Source: Oncomelania hupensis (taxonomy: Eukaryota; Mollusca; Gastropoda; Littorinimorpha; Pomatiopsidae). From it: 64,000 bases of DNA. The stretch lies in the NCBI GenBank assembly GCA_036898135.1, contig CM072515.1:72022035-72086034 (forward strand), in the 5' to 3' direction. The translations under genes were made by a program, and so were the position numbers. This document shows positions 10,578 through 21,411 of this stretch, in pieces (the stretch's first letter is position 1; each line of letters starts with the position of its first letter). The notes beneath the pieces were generated by a model. That model did no database searches. It saw nothing but the letters and a program-made list of their open reading frames with translations, and had not been told where the DNA came from.

Positions 10578-11160
10578 GCTGTATACCATGGACAGTAATG
10601 GGAAACATAACTTGGTGTCTGAACTGAGATCTCATGGGGGAAGAACGGGCTTTGCTTTCGTATGGCTGTCCCAGGGTGTAGATCACGAGAAGAAGCTAAT
10701 TTATCAATTTAAACAGACTCGTGGACATCAACGAACAAGACTGGAAAGCAGCCTTAAATTATAATAACAGATTCAGTCAGTACAGGCAGATTAAGACCAA
10801 TTTGAAAACATAAATATACTTGGATTGTATTAAGCAGAATTGTTTTAGAGACTGGTTTGTACGATTGAGGTTAGGTATCAATAAACCTGAAAGTACACAA
10901 GACTAGATACGTCACACAGGGTGTATGTCCAATGACGGTCCTTTCTGCCCAGGCGCTGAAGAAACAGGGCTGCACATGTTGTATGTTTGTCGTATGTATA
11001 ACAGATTTTGTCCAAACACGTGTTAAGAAGTGAATGTTTTCAATCAGAAAAGACATTGTGTTCAGATGAGGGCATGCATGGATGAAACAATGATCAGGCA
11101 GACTGCATGGTTCATTTGCAAATGTTTCCAAATGAGATTCAACAACGAGCATTAGAAAGG
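10573..11160 (+). mobile_element. LINE ORF2 C-terminal fragment, Jockey-like
   Basis: Translating across frames gives MLYTMDSNGKHN, TGFAFVWLSQGVDHEKK, WKAALNYNNRFSQYRQIKTN, then RLRLGINKPEST and PFCPGAEETGLHMLYVC. This order, ending in a CCHC-like cysteine/histidine cluster, is typical of the C-terminal end of Jockey-superfamily LINE reverse transcriptase ORFs. Several stops and frameshifts make it non-functional. No target duplication was identified. Family assignment is from recall of the protein pattern. Confidence 0.75.
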
Positions 11161-11479
11161 AGGTTATTCACATTAAATATTTTGTTGAGATTGGAAGCCG
11201 TGTGTGTATAAGTCATTATGTGAGCGTGGGTTTGGCAAATGCGTGAATGCAAATAGTCGATAACTACATTTATCAATATTGAGTTTGATCCACATAGTAT
11301 TAATGTGAACGAGATATATATTTTAAATATCAGACTTTTTAAACAATGATATTCAATAATATGCATGCGAAATAGATGTCTTTGTGGTTTTGATTGATCT
11401 GTTTATTCTTAATATTTCCATTGATATGAACAATTTGCTTTATTCAATAAAACATTCTAAATTTGACAAGTCTCTCCTT

Positions 11480-11480
<1 letters not shown>
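11161..11480. other. AT-rich non-coding stretch
   Basis: No gene or repeat signature recognised between the LINE fragment and the (AAT)n tract. Confidence 0.5.
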
Positions 11481-11546
<66 letters not shown>

Positions 11547-11640
11547 TTTATATAGCGCTTTTCCCCAATGAACAATATCAGTTCAAAGCGCAGTACTCAC
11601 GCATTCATTCTAAACATCCGGCTTCATACAAAATAAAATC
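11481..11640 (-). mobile_element. SINE/LINE 3' end with (AAT)n tail, minus orientation
   Basis: (AAT)n from 11481 to about 11546 is followed by ATTTATATAGCGCTTTTCCC and GTTCAAAGCGCAGTACTC. Reversed, this is the GCGCTATATAAAT-(ATT)n 3' end shared by several SINEs and the CR1/L2-like LINEs in this window. It lies about 215 bp upstream of the first AEBP2 exon shown. The element body upstream of the tail was not resolved. Confidence 0.7.
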
Positions 11641-11855
11641 AGACACTTCCTCCCTTTCTCTTTCTCCGTTCTCCCAATTTATCCATCCATCCATCCATCC
11701 TAATTCTATCCAACAGTAACTTTCCGTCAGTGATGTCTTTAAGCGTCATTACATTAAGTGCACTGCGAGTGAATTGAACTGGAGCTAGCCTGTTGTATCT
11801 AGTGTGGTTGTGCAACGTTATGTTGTTCACGTGTCTACCTGTTGGTATGTTACAG

Positions 11856-13207
11856 GTGTGAGAATGGTGGGGGACGATTGCTAGCAGCAGCAGCGGCAGC
11901 CAGTGGAACCACGGACACCCTCGCGGAAGGTTATTGCCAGTACGAGGAGGGGGAGGCCATGAGCCCCTGCAAGATGGATGATGCACGGGCCATGGTCCCT
12001 TGTGGCTACGGACGTTCTCACACGTCCTCCCCGTCTTCGTCCTCCTCGTCGTCATCGTCATCGACGCAAGAAGTGTGTGCCATGACGCCTTCGCCACAGC
12101 CCGGCGAGTGCGGCGACGACGATGTAGAGGACAGTGACGCTACTAGCACCCCCGCTCCCAGCCCCACCCCCCGCCACGGCAGCGGGGAGCTCGGCCACTA
12201 CGGCAAGAGGGAGCGGAGAGACAGTAACGGTACGGTGGACGGGAGAGGTATACCCGACACGCCCATCTCGCCTGCTCCCTGCTCCCCGCTCCCATTCCCC
12301 AAAATACCCCTGCCGCCCTCCTTCACCAGCAGCGGCAGCAATAGCCCGACCACACTTTCATCCTCATCGTCGTTGTCATCGTCGTTAGCGTCCGCCATCA
12401 CGTCCATGTCGCCTTTGGCGTCTATAGCATCGTCCACAGGGTCCCTGAGCTCGCTGTTCGGGGACTGTGGGTACAGCGCGACCTCTCACGGCAGCAGCCG
12501 ATCGCAGCAGGCAGCAGCTCTCTCGCTCTCAGGCAGCAACATCATCACCACCACCACCACCACCACCACCAAGGGCAGCTGCAATGGCAAGGGCAGCAGT
12601 CCAGGACTTTTCAACCATAACCACCACAGTATCATCAGCAAGAGTGCTTCGTGCTCCAACCTCAGCCTAGGCTCTCCCTCCTGTTCAGGGTTGGGTTTTG
12701 GGGGAGGAGAGCTTAAGTCCGCTACAGCACCCAGCACGCCCGCCAGGTCAGTGAACGGGTCGTTGGTGGAAGAGACTGTGACTTGCGTGTGGAAGGACTG
12801 TGGGACACCGCTCCCAGCCTCGGACCTCCTGGAACACTTGCGTCAGGAGCACGTGGACCCCCAGAAGAACAACAAGGACGAGAAGTTCGTCTGCTCCTGG
12901 GCCGGTTGCAAAGTGGAGGGCAAGGCCTCTTGCTCCATGTCCTGGTTGGAGCGGCACGTGGTGGCGCACGGGGGGCGCACCCCGTTCAAGTGCATCGTGC
13001 CCACCTGCGGTGCCCGTTTCCCATCCGAGCAGGCCCTGCAACGCCACGTCAACGGCCACTTTCCTCCCAAGACGGAGGGCGGGAACGGTAACGGCCACGG
13101 GCCGGGCAACGGTGGTCGTGGTGGTCGTACAGGACGAGGAGACGGGGAGACCTCATCACGCATCGTTCGCAAGAAGAACAGGCTGAAGAGGAGGCGTCCG
13201 CAGTGTG
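11856..13207 (+). CDS. AEBP2: AEBP2 orthologue, zinc-finger exon
   Basis: Encodes the N-terminal and zinc-finger part of the PRC2 accessory subunit AEBP2 (jing in flies), a nuclear factor that binds SUZ12/RBBP4 and DNA and stimulates H3K27 methylation. Acceptor TGTTACAG ends at 11855; donor TGTG/GTGAGT leaves phase 1. Counting from the in-frame ATG at 11959: Ser/Pro-rich low-complexity residues 1-270 with a Thr run, then three C2H2 fingers at C276/C281/H293/H298, C312/C317/H333/H337 and C345/C350/H363/H367. A Gly-rich linker and a basic block RKKNRLKRRR at 404-413 follow. The unusual wide C-x4-C spacing and the Gli-like middle finger fit AEBP2. The frame is open upstream of 11959 to the exon edge, so an upstream coding exon is possible. 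GC-rich, unlike its flanks. Confidence 0.95.
11864..11884 (+). promoter_or_regulatory. possible upstream ORF in AEBP2 mRNA
   Basis: An ATG at 11864, out of frame with AEBP2, opens a six-codon ORF (MVGDDC, stop TAG at 11882-11884), 75 bases before the ATG at 11959. If 11959 is the true start and no upstream coding exon exists, this would be a small upstream ORF that could damp translation. If translation starts in an earlier exon it is meaningless. Confidence 0.3.
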
Positions 13208-14102
13208 GTGAGTTGCATTGCTCTCTTACCTATCATGTGTATACATTTGATTCCTTCGTTCTTTTCTTGCCCTTGTGACACCCTAGCTTGTAACGCCCAG
13301 CTCAGCTTCATGCTTTAAACCATTGTTTTATGTTCCCTATTTGTTTTGAGATTCATCATAGTTTTCGGTCGTGAATTACGTTCCTCACTCAATCTTCACA
13401 AACTCGACCCCTAGTTCTATAAATTGTTATATGTTTAATAATAATAATAATCACAATCATAATTCATAATATTGTTTGTGTGACGGCCCGTTGTAACTGA
13501 TATAGGCCTAGATGTGTCTACCCATCAGGCTGAGAATAATTCTCACTATGAGAATACAATTGGTGATGGTGTGTTCAATATATTTTTGTTTTGTCGATAG
13601 GGTGTCTTTCTTGTTTCTTTTTTTCTTTTCTCTTTTGTTTTGTTTTGTTGTTCGGATTCGATGATTATTTTGTCCATGCCCTGCCTTAAATGACGCTCAC
13701 CGTAGTGTCTTGCACTCTTGGCTCCTTACTTTTAGCGTAAGAGCGCTGAAAAAAGCGGTGCATGAAGAAAGCTGCCACGGCCGTTGTGACACGTTCTGCC
13801 CGTCTCCCGCACGTAGGCGACGTCCTTGGCTAAACTGCACTCAGGGAAACCAGAGATGTCGGAGAGAGGCATGGATAGGAGAGAGAGAGAGGGGGGGAGG
13901 GAGGGGCACGTTGGGCGGGGTGTAAGAGGGTGAGAGGAGAAGAGCATGTGTGAAGTGGGGGATGGGTTGATGTGTCCTGGGAAAACGACAATATGGTGGG
14001 GGTGAAGGAACGTTAGGGCAGGAGGAGGCAGTTGGGGAGGAGAGGGGGGGGGAATTTGAGAGTGTTACTTTTGTTTAGGTCAGGCAGCGTGGGAGAGAGA
14101 GC

Positions 14103-14142
<40 letters not shown>

Positions 14143-14426
14143 TCAGTCAGAAAAAATGTGGATCAAGTGGGGGACCTACTCAATGACGGCAAGAAGGGTG
14201 TCGGATGTCGCCCCTGTTGCTACCCTTGCTAGGTTGGGGGCGAGAGGTTAAACCCCTATCGTGTAGCTCACAGACAGCTGTGAGGCAGTTTAACACGCTT
14301 GCTTAACCTAGCTGGGGCAAGAAAACATACATTAACTTAGCTTTTTTAAAGCTGCGTCACACTTTTGAACAGAGGTGGCAGTTCGGCTTTTAACGGGTAA
14401 GGAGGGTGTGGATGGGGTGGGGCGAG

Positions 14427-14503
<77 letters not shown>

Positions 14504-15164
14504 TGACAGACAGACAGAGAGAGAGCGCACAAAGTCACATTGTATAGTATCTAAATTTTTTAAGTTTTATTCACTTCTTCCTCAAGGATAATGGCCTAGA
14601 ATATAAAAGTTTGGAGAGAACTGGGAAGGTCGGTTAGGGAAACAGCCTCCGACATCACCATCATATACCTAAATTAAATTAGCTCATACTGTTGTTTTTC
14701 TGCTGGATAAAACATTTACAACACTATTCATGCAGTCATAGATAAACCTGGATCAAATTACTGCACAGTGGCTACATAGTATGTATACTATAGTGTTAAT
14801 TCCGGAGAGTATTTGTAGCATTCTTACATTATTATGCTCCTTGCATGAGTTTTGGACGTACACATATTTAAACCCTTTCTCAAGCTGCTGCGTGAATCCT
14901 GCCTAGCCTGCATCATGGCATGTCAAGCCTGACGAACATTATTCAAAAACAAGCAGTAAATCTCCCAAACATTACACATTCAGGTCATGATTAATCGTGA
15001 TAGGCAACATGGGGGTTAAAAAAAACTGTAACATTTTCCCAGTAGAGTAGTTATTATTAGCCAAGGTCTATTTGCACTTTAATGTCTGGTATAATCTGGA
15101 CACTCGAGACTTGTTTTTAAATAAAAATGGGCCTCTACTAGTGACCTTGTAGCTTTTATCATCT
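13208..15164. other. AEBP2 intron start, no element recognised
   Basis: Begins with the donor GTGAGT. Holds a GA/GGGA-rich purine tract at 13870-13920, a (GA)n tract at about 14103-14138 and a longer one at 14430-14500. Short RE-repeat ORFs here are microsatellite translations. Nothing else identified. Confidence 0.6.
14430..14526. repeat. (GA)n microsatellite
   Basis: About 35 uninterrupted GA units, followed by CACTGACAGACAGACAGAG. A shorter (GA)n lies upstream at 14103-14138. Confidence 0.95.
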
Positions 15165-15291
15165 CTGGGCACCCATGAATGTGCTCAGTCGTCTGGAGGT
15201 CAGACTATGCGCCCAAAGGCACCAGGTGAGCGCAACAGGCAGCTTGTATAAGCTCTTCTGCTGTAAAAGCGCTGTATAAGAACTATTACAT
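15165..15291 (+). mobile_element. SINE-C 3' part
   Basis: Matches the 3' half of the copy at 23090-23505: GTCAGACTATGCGCCCAAAG, then GTGAGCGCAACAGGCAGCTT, then AAAAGCGCTGTATAAGAA. 5'-truncated and diverged. It ends with the GCGCT-TATAA 3' end and lies just before the satellite array. Confidence 0.8.
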
Positions 15292-15299
15292 TAAATCAA

Positions 15300-16604
15300 A
15301 TGAAATAATGCTGACACTCCACACTGTTTATCAACGTGAGCCTGTAAACGTGGTCACTTTATAATGAAGACATTCAACACTGCTTTTACATCAAAATAGG
15401 TCTGTAGTAACGTTGTAACTATAATGCTGGCATTCAACACTGTTTATGAAAGTGAGCCTGTAAACGTGGTAACTTTATAATGAAGACATTCAACACTGCT
15501 TTTGCATCAAAATAGGTCTGTAGTAACGTTGTAACTATAATGCTGACATTCCACACTGTTTATGAAAGTGGGCCTGTAAACGTGGTAACTTTATAATGAA
15601 GACATTCAACACTGCTTTTACATCAAAATAGGTCTGTAGTAACGTTGTAACTATAATGCTGGCATTCAACACTGTTTATGAAAGTGAGCCTGTAAACGTG
15701 GTAACTTTATAATGAAGACATTCAACACTGCTTTAACATCAAAATAGGTTTGTAGTAACGTCGTAACTATAATGCTGGCATTCCACACTGTTTATGAAAG
15801 TGGGTCTGTAAACGTGGTAACTTTATAGTGAAGACATTCAACACTGCTTTTACATCAAAATAGGTCTGTAGTAACGTTGTAACTATAATGCTGGCATTCC
15901 ACACTGTTTATGAAAGTGAGCCTGGAAACGTGGTAACTTTATAATGAAGACATTCAACACTACATCAAAATAGGTCTGTAGTAACGTTGTAACTATAATG
16001 CTGGCATTCCACACTGTTTATGAAAGTGAGCCTGTAAACGTGGTAACTTGATAATGAAGACATTCAACACTGCTTTTACATCAAAATAGGTCTGTAGTAA
16101 CGTTGTAACTATAATGCTGACATCCCACACTGTTTATCAAAGTGGGCCTGTAAACGTGGTAACTTTATAATGAAGACCAACACTGCTTTTACATCAAAAT
16201 AGGTCTGTAGTAACGTTGTAACTATAATGCTGACATCCCACACTGTTTATCAAAGTGGGCCTGTAAACGTGGTAACTTTATAATGAAGACCAACACTGCT
16301 TTTACATCAAAATAGGTCTGTAGTAACGTTGTAACTATAATGCTGACATTCCACACTGTTTATGAAAGTGGGCCTGTAAACGTGGTAACTTTATAATGAA
16401 GACATTCAACACTGCTTTTACATCAAAATAGGTCTGTAGTAACGTTGTAACTATAATGCTGGCATTCAACACTGCTTTTACATGAAAATAGGTATGTAGT
16501 ATCGTTGTAACTATAATCCTGACATTCTAGACTGCTTTTACATCAAAATAGTCTGTAGAAACGTGGTAATTCATCCTGACATTCAACACTGCTTTTATAT
16601 CAAA
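15300..16604 (+). repeat. 116-bp satellite built of two related half-units
   Basis: Units recur at 15369, 15485, 15601, 15717 and 15833, an exact 116-bp period, and continue to about 16600. Each unit has two diverged halves of ~56-60 bp, both starting ATAATG(C/A)(T/A)G(G/A)CATTC and containing ACACTG and GTAAC. One half reads TTTATGAAAGTGAGCCTG, the other TTTTACATCAAAATAGGTC. The last ~170 bases keep only the second half-type, giving a ~60-bp period. A few units have small deletions (at 15960, 16177, 16293). Non-coding and intronic to AEBP2. Confidence 0.95.
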
Positions 16605-16612
16605 ATAGGTCT

Positions 16613-17068
16613 TGTCATCTCCATCTTCCTATGCGAAACATGGACCCTCACAGCAGATCTACACCGAAGAATACAAAGCATGGAGATGAGGTTTTACAGA
16701 AGACTTCAGGGCATTTCCTATATCCAGCACATCACCAACGACGAAGTTCAACAGACCATCACCCAAGCCATTGGACAACACGATGACCTGCTCACAGTGG
16801 TAAAGAAGCGGAAACTCCAATGGTATGGCCACGTCACCAGGTCATCAGGCCTTGCAAAGACCATCCTGCAAGGCACGGTGCAAGAAGGTAGACTAGAAGA
16901 AGAGGGAGACCGAAAAAGAGGTGGGAGGACAACATTCGAGAATGGACTGGTTTTACACTGAGCGAAGCCACCAGGGTTGCTGAGGACAGAGAAAGATGGA
17001 GTACGCTGGTTAAACGATCATCTGTGGTGCACCTACGACCTCTGAGTTACGGGATAGGATAGGATAGG
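16613..17068 (+). mobile_element. RTE-like LINE 3' fragment inserted in satellite
   Basis: Encodes the C-terminal part of the RTE-like ORF (readable parts include RRIQSMEMRFYRRLQGISY and KRKLQWYGHVTRSSGLAK) and ends in (GGATA)n. It splits the satellite: the satellite stops at 16612 and resumes at 17069. An 8-bp target duplication ATAGGTCT is visible at 16605-16612 and 17069-17076, partly overlapping the GGATA tail. Frameshifted and 5'-truncated, so inactive. Confidence 0.92.
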
Positions 17069-17230
17069 ATAGGTCTGTGGAAACGTTGTAACTTTATCAT
17101 CCTGACATTCAAGACTGCTTTTACTTGAAAATAGGTCTTTAGTAACGCGTTAACGTTGTAACTATAATCCTAATTTTCAAGACTGCTTTTAAATTAAAAA
17201 TAGTCCCGTAATAACGTTGTAACTTTGTTT
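17069..17230 (+). repeat. satellite, resumed after LINE insertion
   Basis: Two to three diverged half-units of the second type (GACATTCAAGACTGCTTTTA and GTAACGTTGTAACTATAATC) continue the array interrupted at 16612, then fade out. Confidence 0.85.
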
Positions 17231-17947
17231 ACACCAGATGATGACTTACTGCTGTCAGGGTCTTTCTTTGATTTCTTTTCTGTTATCCCACCTTTAACTA
17301 ACTATAACATTAGTAATTTCGCGATTTTTTTTGTTTTGTTACATTACTTGTAAACTTCCAAATTCATTTCAGCTGCTTTTTAGCCTTATTAGAATTTTAC
17401 GGTCTTTGACGCGTGTAAAAGTTAAAAACTTCAGAACTTTAAAATTAAAATAAATAAGAACGTCGGTAAATTGAACATACTAATTCATTCATTCATTCAT
17501 CCATAAACTTGCCATGTTCTCCTTCCCAACTGCTCTTCAGCATTAATAGTATTTTCGGCCTTTGACGTCTATTAGGTGTAAACTTAGCCATAAAAATGAA
17601 CTAACTAACTAAATAAACGTGCCATTATTATTCGCTTCAGTGTCCACTGCCTTTCCCTTTAGCTCGCTCCTCGCTTTGGAAGAAAAGGCTATCGTGTATG
17701 ACTCATTATGCACGCAGATAGCATAAAGAAGTGTCAAGTATCATGTAGGTGCCAGCTGCCCTTCAGTATCTTCGCCTCTCACCGACTTCCTCGTAAATAT
17801 ATACACGTATATAAGCACGTAGTGCCACATTCTGACTGCAAGCATGTGTATAATGTAAGCAGTCCAAGGCACGGGCTCTTTGGCTGTTTAGCCTAGAGTG
17901 GAAGTGTATATATTTTTTATTTATTTATGTATATATATTGTTCCTAT
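17231..17947. other. intronic stretch, nothing recognised
   Basis: AT-rich sequence with a short (ATTC)n near 17483. No element match was made. Confidence 0.5.
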
Positions 17948-18060
17948 AATAGCGCTTTTACAGTTCAAGGACTGCTTAGTGCGCTGGCCGATACAGGATC
18001 TAACTCAAGCCGCCAGAGACGCCCCACTTGCTGCGCCATAGACGCATCGTCTGACAAGTG
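17948..18060 (-). mobile_element. SINE-C 3' part, minus strand
   Basis: Reverse complement matches 23383-23505: GGCGCATCG block, then GCTTGAGTTAGATCCTG, GGCCAGCGC and AAGCGCTATTATAGG. 5'-truncated copy directly upstream of the Jockey-like LINE. Confidence 0.8.
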
Positions 18061-18174
18061 AACACAATCTCTGCGGGAGTGACAATTTTTCTTCTATTTC
18101 TAAAGTTTATAGCAGACCAATCTGAACAACCCCAGCGGCGCTGGAATGTCAGAAAAGCAGATTGGGACAAATTT

Positions 18175-18778
18175 TGACTCTCCGCATCTTGTCGAATTAC
18201 CAATGACATTCTATATTCCACAGATCCTGCTTTGGAGTTTTCTAATATCCTAATAGAATGTGCTTCCGAAAATATACCCCGAAAAATCTATTAAAAGCAG
18301 TGTTCCCAAGACCCCCTTGGTTTGATGAAGAATGTTAGACTCTTCATCACCAAAGGAAACAAGCCCAACGAAGATTCTTTCGAAATCCTACTGCTGAAAA
18401 TAAATTTAAAGTTAATCACCAGAAGCTGCGAGCCAAAACTAGATATCTCTTTAAACAAAAATCCTGGAAAACCTTCTGACTCTCCGCATCTTGTCGAATT
18501 ACCAATGACATTCTATATTCCACAGATCCTGCTTTGGAGTTTTCTAATATCCTAATAGAATGTGCTTCCGAAAATATACCCAAAAAATATATTAAAAGCA
18601 GTGTTCCCAAGACCCCCTTGGTTTGATGAAGAATGTTAGACTCTTCATCACCAAAGGAAACAAGCCCAACGAAGATTCTTTCGAAATCCTACTGCTGAAA
18701 ATGAATTTAAAGTTAATCACCAGAAGCTGCTAGACAAAACTAGATATCTCTTTAAACAAAAAAGGTGTCAATCCTGGA
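18175..18778 (+). repeat. 302-bp tandem duplication inside the LINE
   Basis: TGACTCTCCGCATCTTGTCG starts at 18175 and again at 18477, and about 300 bases follow in both copies with few differences, ending at CCTGGAAAACCTTCTG. The first copy lacks a few bases (AGGTGTC) present in the second near 18764. The duplication repeats the endonuclease/RT linker codons. Confidence 0.93.
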
Positions 18779-19101
18779 AAACCTTCTGTTCCAAACTTCA
18801 TACCTAAACACTTTTCCAAAACAGTCTGGAAAATAATAAAAAGAATAAAGGCAAGAACTCCAAAGCTGTGATCCAAGACCTAACAAACAAACCTGGACAG
18901 ACTATCACTGACAAAAAGCAAATGTCTGATTTGTTGGCCTCTACCATCCACCACAATTCTTCATCTGCTCATTGTTCCCAAAAATTCCAAAACATCAAAG
19001 ATAACACACAAAGAATTTTTTTTTTTTAAACGAGATCCCTGCTTTTTTTAATCCGATAATTTTATTGTCAAACATATAACCTTTCCTTTTCTATGGAAGA
19101 G

Positions 19102-19110
19102 TGGACAGAT
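19102..19110 (+). other. target-site duplication, left copy
   Basis: TGGACAGAT, repeated exactly at 21124-21132 on the far side of the RTE-like LINE. Deleting one copy and the insert restores a continuous Jockey-like frame through the junction. Confidence 0.93.
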
Positions 19111-19116
19111 CCTATC

Positions 19117-19494
19117 CTATCCTGTCCCATAACCCGAAGGTCGTAGGGGCACCACAGATGATCGCTTAACCAGCATACTCCATCCCTCTCTGTCCTCAGC
19201 AGCCCTCATGGCTTCGCTCAGTGTCAAACCAGTCCATTCTCGAATGTTGTCCTCCCACCTCTTTTTCGGTCTCCCCCTTCTTCTACCTCCTTGCACTGTG
19301 CCTTGCAGAATGGTCTTTGCAAGGCCTGATGATCTGGTGACGTGGCCATACCATCGGAGTTTCCGTTTCTTCACCACTGTGAGCAGGTCATCGTGTTGTC
19401 CAATGGCTTGTGTGATGGTCTGTCGGACTTCAACGTTGGTGATGTGTTGGGTATAGGAAATGCACAGAAGTCTTCTGTAGCACCTCATCTCCAT
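19117..19494 (-). pseudogene. C-terminal continuation of RTE-like ORF, shifted frame
   Basis: Reads MEMRCYRRLLCISYTQHITN, RKLRWYGHVTRSSGLAKTIL, RRGRPKKRWEDNIREWTGL and ends VVPLRPSGYGTG before the GGATA tail. The same sequence occurs in frame order in the copies at 16613 and 37225, so it is the genuine ORF2 C-terminus, separated from the RT frame by a one-base shift around 19430-19494. Confidence 0.9.
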
Positions 19495-21123
19495 GCTTTG
19501 TATTCTTCGTTGGAGATCTGCTGTGAGGGTCCATGCTTCGCAAGCATATAGGAAGATGGAGATGACCAGAGAGCGCAGCAGTCTTACTTTGGAATGTAGA
19601 CTGATGGTTCTGTCTTTCCAAATGGGCTTCCAACCTTGTCAGGGCAGCAGTTGTTTGTGCGATCCTGGAGAGGACTTCCTGTCGAGACCCATTGTCTGAC
19701 ACAATGGCTCCTAAATATTTGAAGCTGTGCACTGTGTTGAGGGATTGGCCTTGTACTTTGATGTCCGTGTTGATGCCATTGGTGTTGTTGGTCATCATTT
19801 TGGTCTTCTCTGCACTTATTTCCATTCCATAAGCTCTGGAGGTGGTGTCAAGCCTCTGTACAAGCTGTTCAAGTTCTTGTTCCTCTCCAGCCAATCCATC
19901 AATATCATCCGCAAAACGAAGATTGGAGATTGCTCTGCCCCCTATGCTGACTGTGCCTTCGTGATCTGCAAGAGCATCTGACATGATGCGCTCTAGGAAG
20001 ATGTTGAAGAGTGTTGGAGAGAGTAGGCATCCTTGACGCACACCGATTGTTGTTCTGAACCAGTTCCCGATGACGCTGTTATGGAGGACTGCACTGGTAG
20101 CCTTGTCATACAGGCTTTTGATGACTTCTATAATTTTAGGGCTGATGTTGTACACTTTCATGGTTGCCCATAGAGCTGCATGCCAGACTCGGTCAAATGC
20201 CTTCTTGAAGTCTATGAACACATGATATAGATGTTGTTGGTGCTGTAGGTATTTCTCACAGATTATTCTGAGGTTGAAAATCTGTTCAGTGGTACTTCGC
20301 CCTGCCATGAATCCTGCTTGTTCTTCAGCTATGATTTGTTCAGCTTGTGGTTTCAACCTGTTGAGTATTATTTTCAGGAGGACCTTGCTGGGATGGCTGA
20401 TGAGGCTGATGGTGCGGTAATTTTCACACTCCTGAAGGTTACCTTTTTTGGGAAGAGTGATGACAAGCGACTGGGTCCACGGTGTAGGCCATTCCCCACT
20501 CTGCCAGATCTTGTTACAGATAATGGTGAGAGCATCAATCATCGCTTCTCCTCCTGCTTGTAGCAGTTCCGCTGGTATGTTGTCCACTCCCGCTGACTTC
20601 CCTTTCTTCAGCGATTGCACTGCTGCCTCAACTTCTTCCCGGAGAATTGGGAGGATTTCTTCTTCTTCTCTGCTCTCGGGACATGCTAGAACTGATGGGT
20701 CTCCATTTGGTGTATGGTTGTAAAGGTCAGAGCAGTACTCTGTCCATCTGTCCAAGACTTCTTGTTCTTCTGTAAGGCAAATGCCAGACTTGCTTTGGAT
20801 AGTGGAGACTTTGGGCTGTTTAACACTTGTCAGCCGCTTCACAGTCTGGTAGGCCTTCTTGCTGTTGTTCTTGTTCAGATTGTTCTCTATTTCCTGGCAT
20901 TGATCTTCTATCCAGTTCTCCTTTGCTGTGCGCATGCCTTTTCGGATGTCATTGTTGATTTTTCGGTAGACATCAGCTCCCTGTGAGGTGTTCTTTTTCT
21001 TTTTTAACTCTCTTCGTTTATCACACAGATCCAAAAGTTCAGGTGTGATCCACGGCTTCTTCTTTGGTCGGTGCTTGCCAAGGATCTCAGTGGCGGCATC
21101 TGTTACAGCTGAGTTGAAGGTAT
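19430..21123 (-). pseudogene. RTE-like reverse transcriptase, broken ORF
   Basis: Minus-strand frame open from the LINE start to a stop at 19430, ~560 LINE-derived codons. The open frame extends upstream of 21123 only as antisense Jockey sequence. It includes GKSAGVDNIPAELLQ (RT block 1), LITLPKKG-like VITLPKKGN, EQAGFMAGRSTTEQI, FIDFKKAFDRVWH (catalytic Asp region A), GVRQGCLLSPTLFN (B) and NLRFADDIDGLA (the FADD catalytic pair, C). Then the thumb SFKYLGAIVSDNGS follows. The frame is lost near 19490, where the true continuation lies in another frame (19117-19494). Catalytic residues look intact but the missing endonuclease and the frameshift make it inactive. Confidence 0.93.
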
Positions 21124-21132
21124 TGGACAGAT
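21124..21132 (+). other. target-site duplication, right copy
   Basis: TGGACAGAT, partner of 19102-19110. Confidence 0.93.
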
Positions 21133-21411
21133 TCCATCCTGAAATCCAATACTTTTGCTGATGATTCCTAAAGATTCCTTCCAAATTCTCCTGGCAATGT
21201 TTAATCATATCGGGTCTTCTGGTTCCTTTTTCCCATATTGGCGGGAAGCAGTTGTTGTTCCAATCCCTACACCTGGTAGGGATCACTCTGGTCCAAACAA
21301 CTACAGGCCCATTGCCCTTAGAATCCATCAACGTTCTTGATATCTCTTAATGTCGTTTCCGCAAAAACAGGAGCACTTAGATCATCTCGCTCGCTTCGAG
21401 TTGTTCGTCAG

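Larger units (their letters stand above)
19111..21123 (-). mobile_element. RTE-like LINE, 5'-truncated, 2.0 kb
   Basis: Minus-strand non-LTR retrotransposon lacking its endonuclease. It carries a reverse-transcriptase ORF, a short 3' end and a (GGATA)n tail (seen as TCCTATCCTATCC at 19109-19121), flanked by a 9-bp duplication TGGACAGAT. It sits antisense inside the Jockey-like LINE. Four shorter relatives with the same tail occur at 747, 16613, 33971 and 37225. The RTE label is from the protein pattern and pentanucleotide tail and could be wrong at clade level. Confidence 0.93.

Noticed and set aside
12134..13186. Several overlapping ORFs on both strands over the AEBP2 zinc-finger exon
   Set aside because: Shadows of a GC-rich exon; only the 11856-13207 frame shows conserved fingers and in-phase splicing.
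13208..13278. Direct extension of the AEBP2 ORF past 13207 to a stop at 13278
   Set aside because: The canonical donor TGTG/GTGAGT precedes it, and the downstream exons continue the AEBP2 family pattern in phase. Intron retention is possible but not needed.
15300..17230. Could the regular 116-bp repeats be a CRISPR-like array?
   Set aside because: Repeats are contiguous with no unique spacers and lie in a eukaryotic intron; it is a satellite.
21155..21340. Separate 61-codon gene with WREAVVVPIPTPG
   Set aside because: It is an RT block of the Jockey-like LINE that continues on both sides of the nested insertions.
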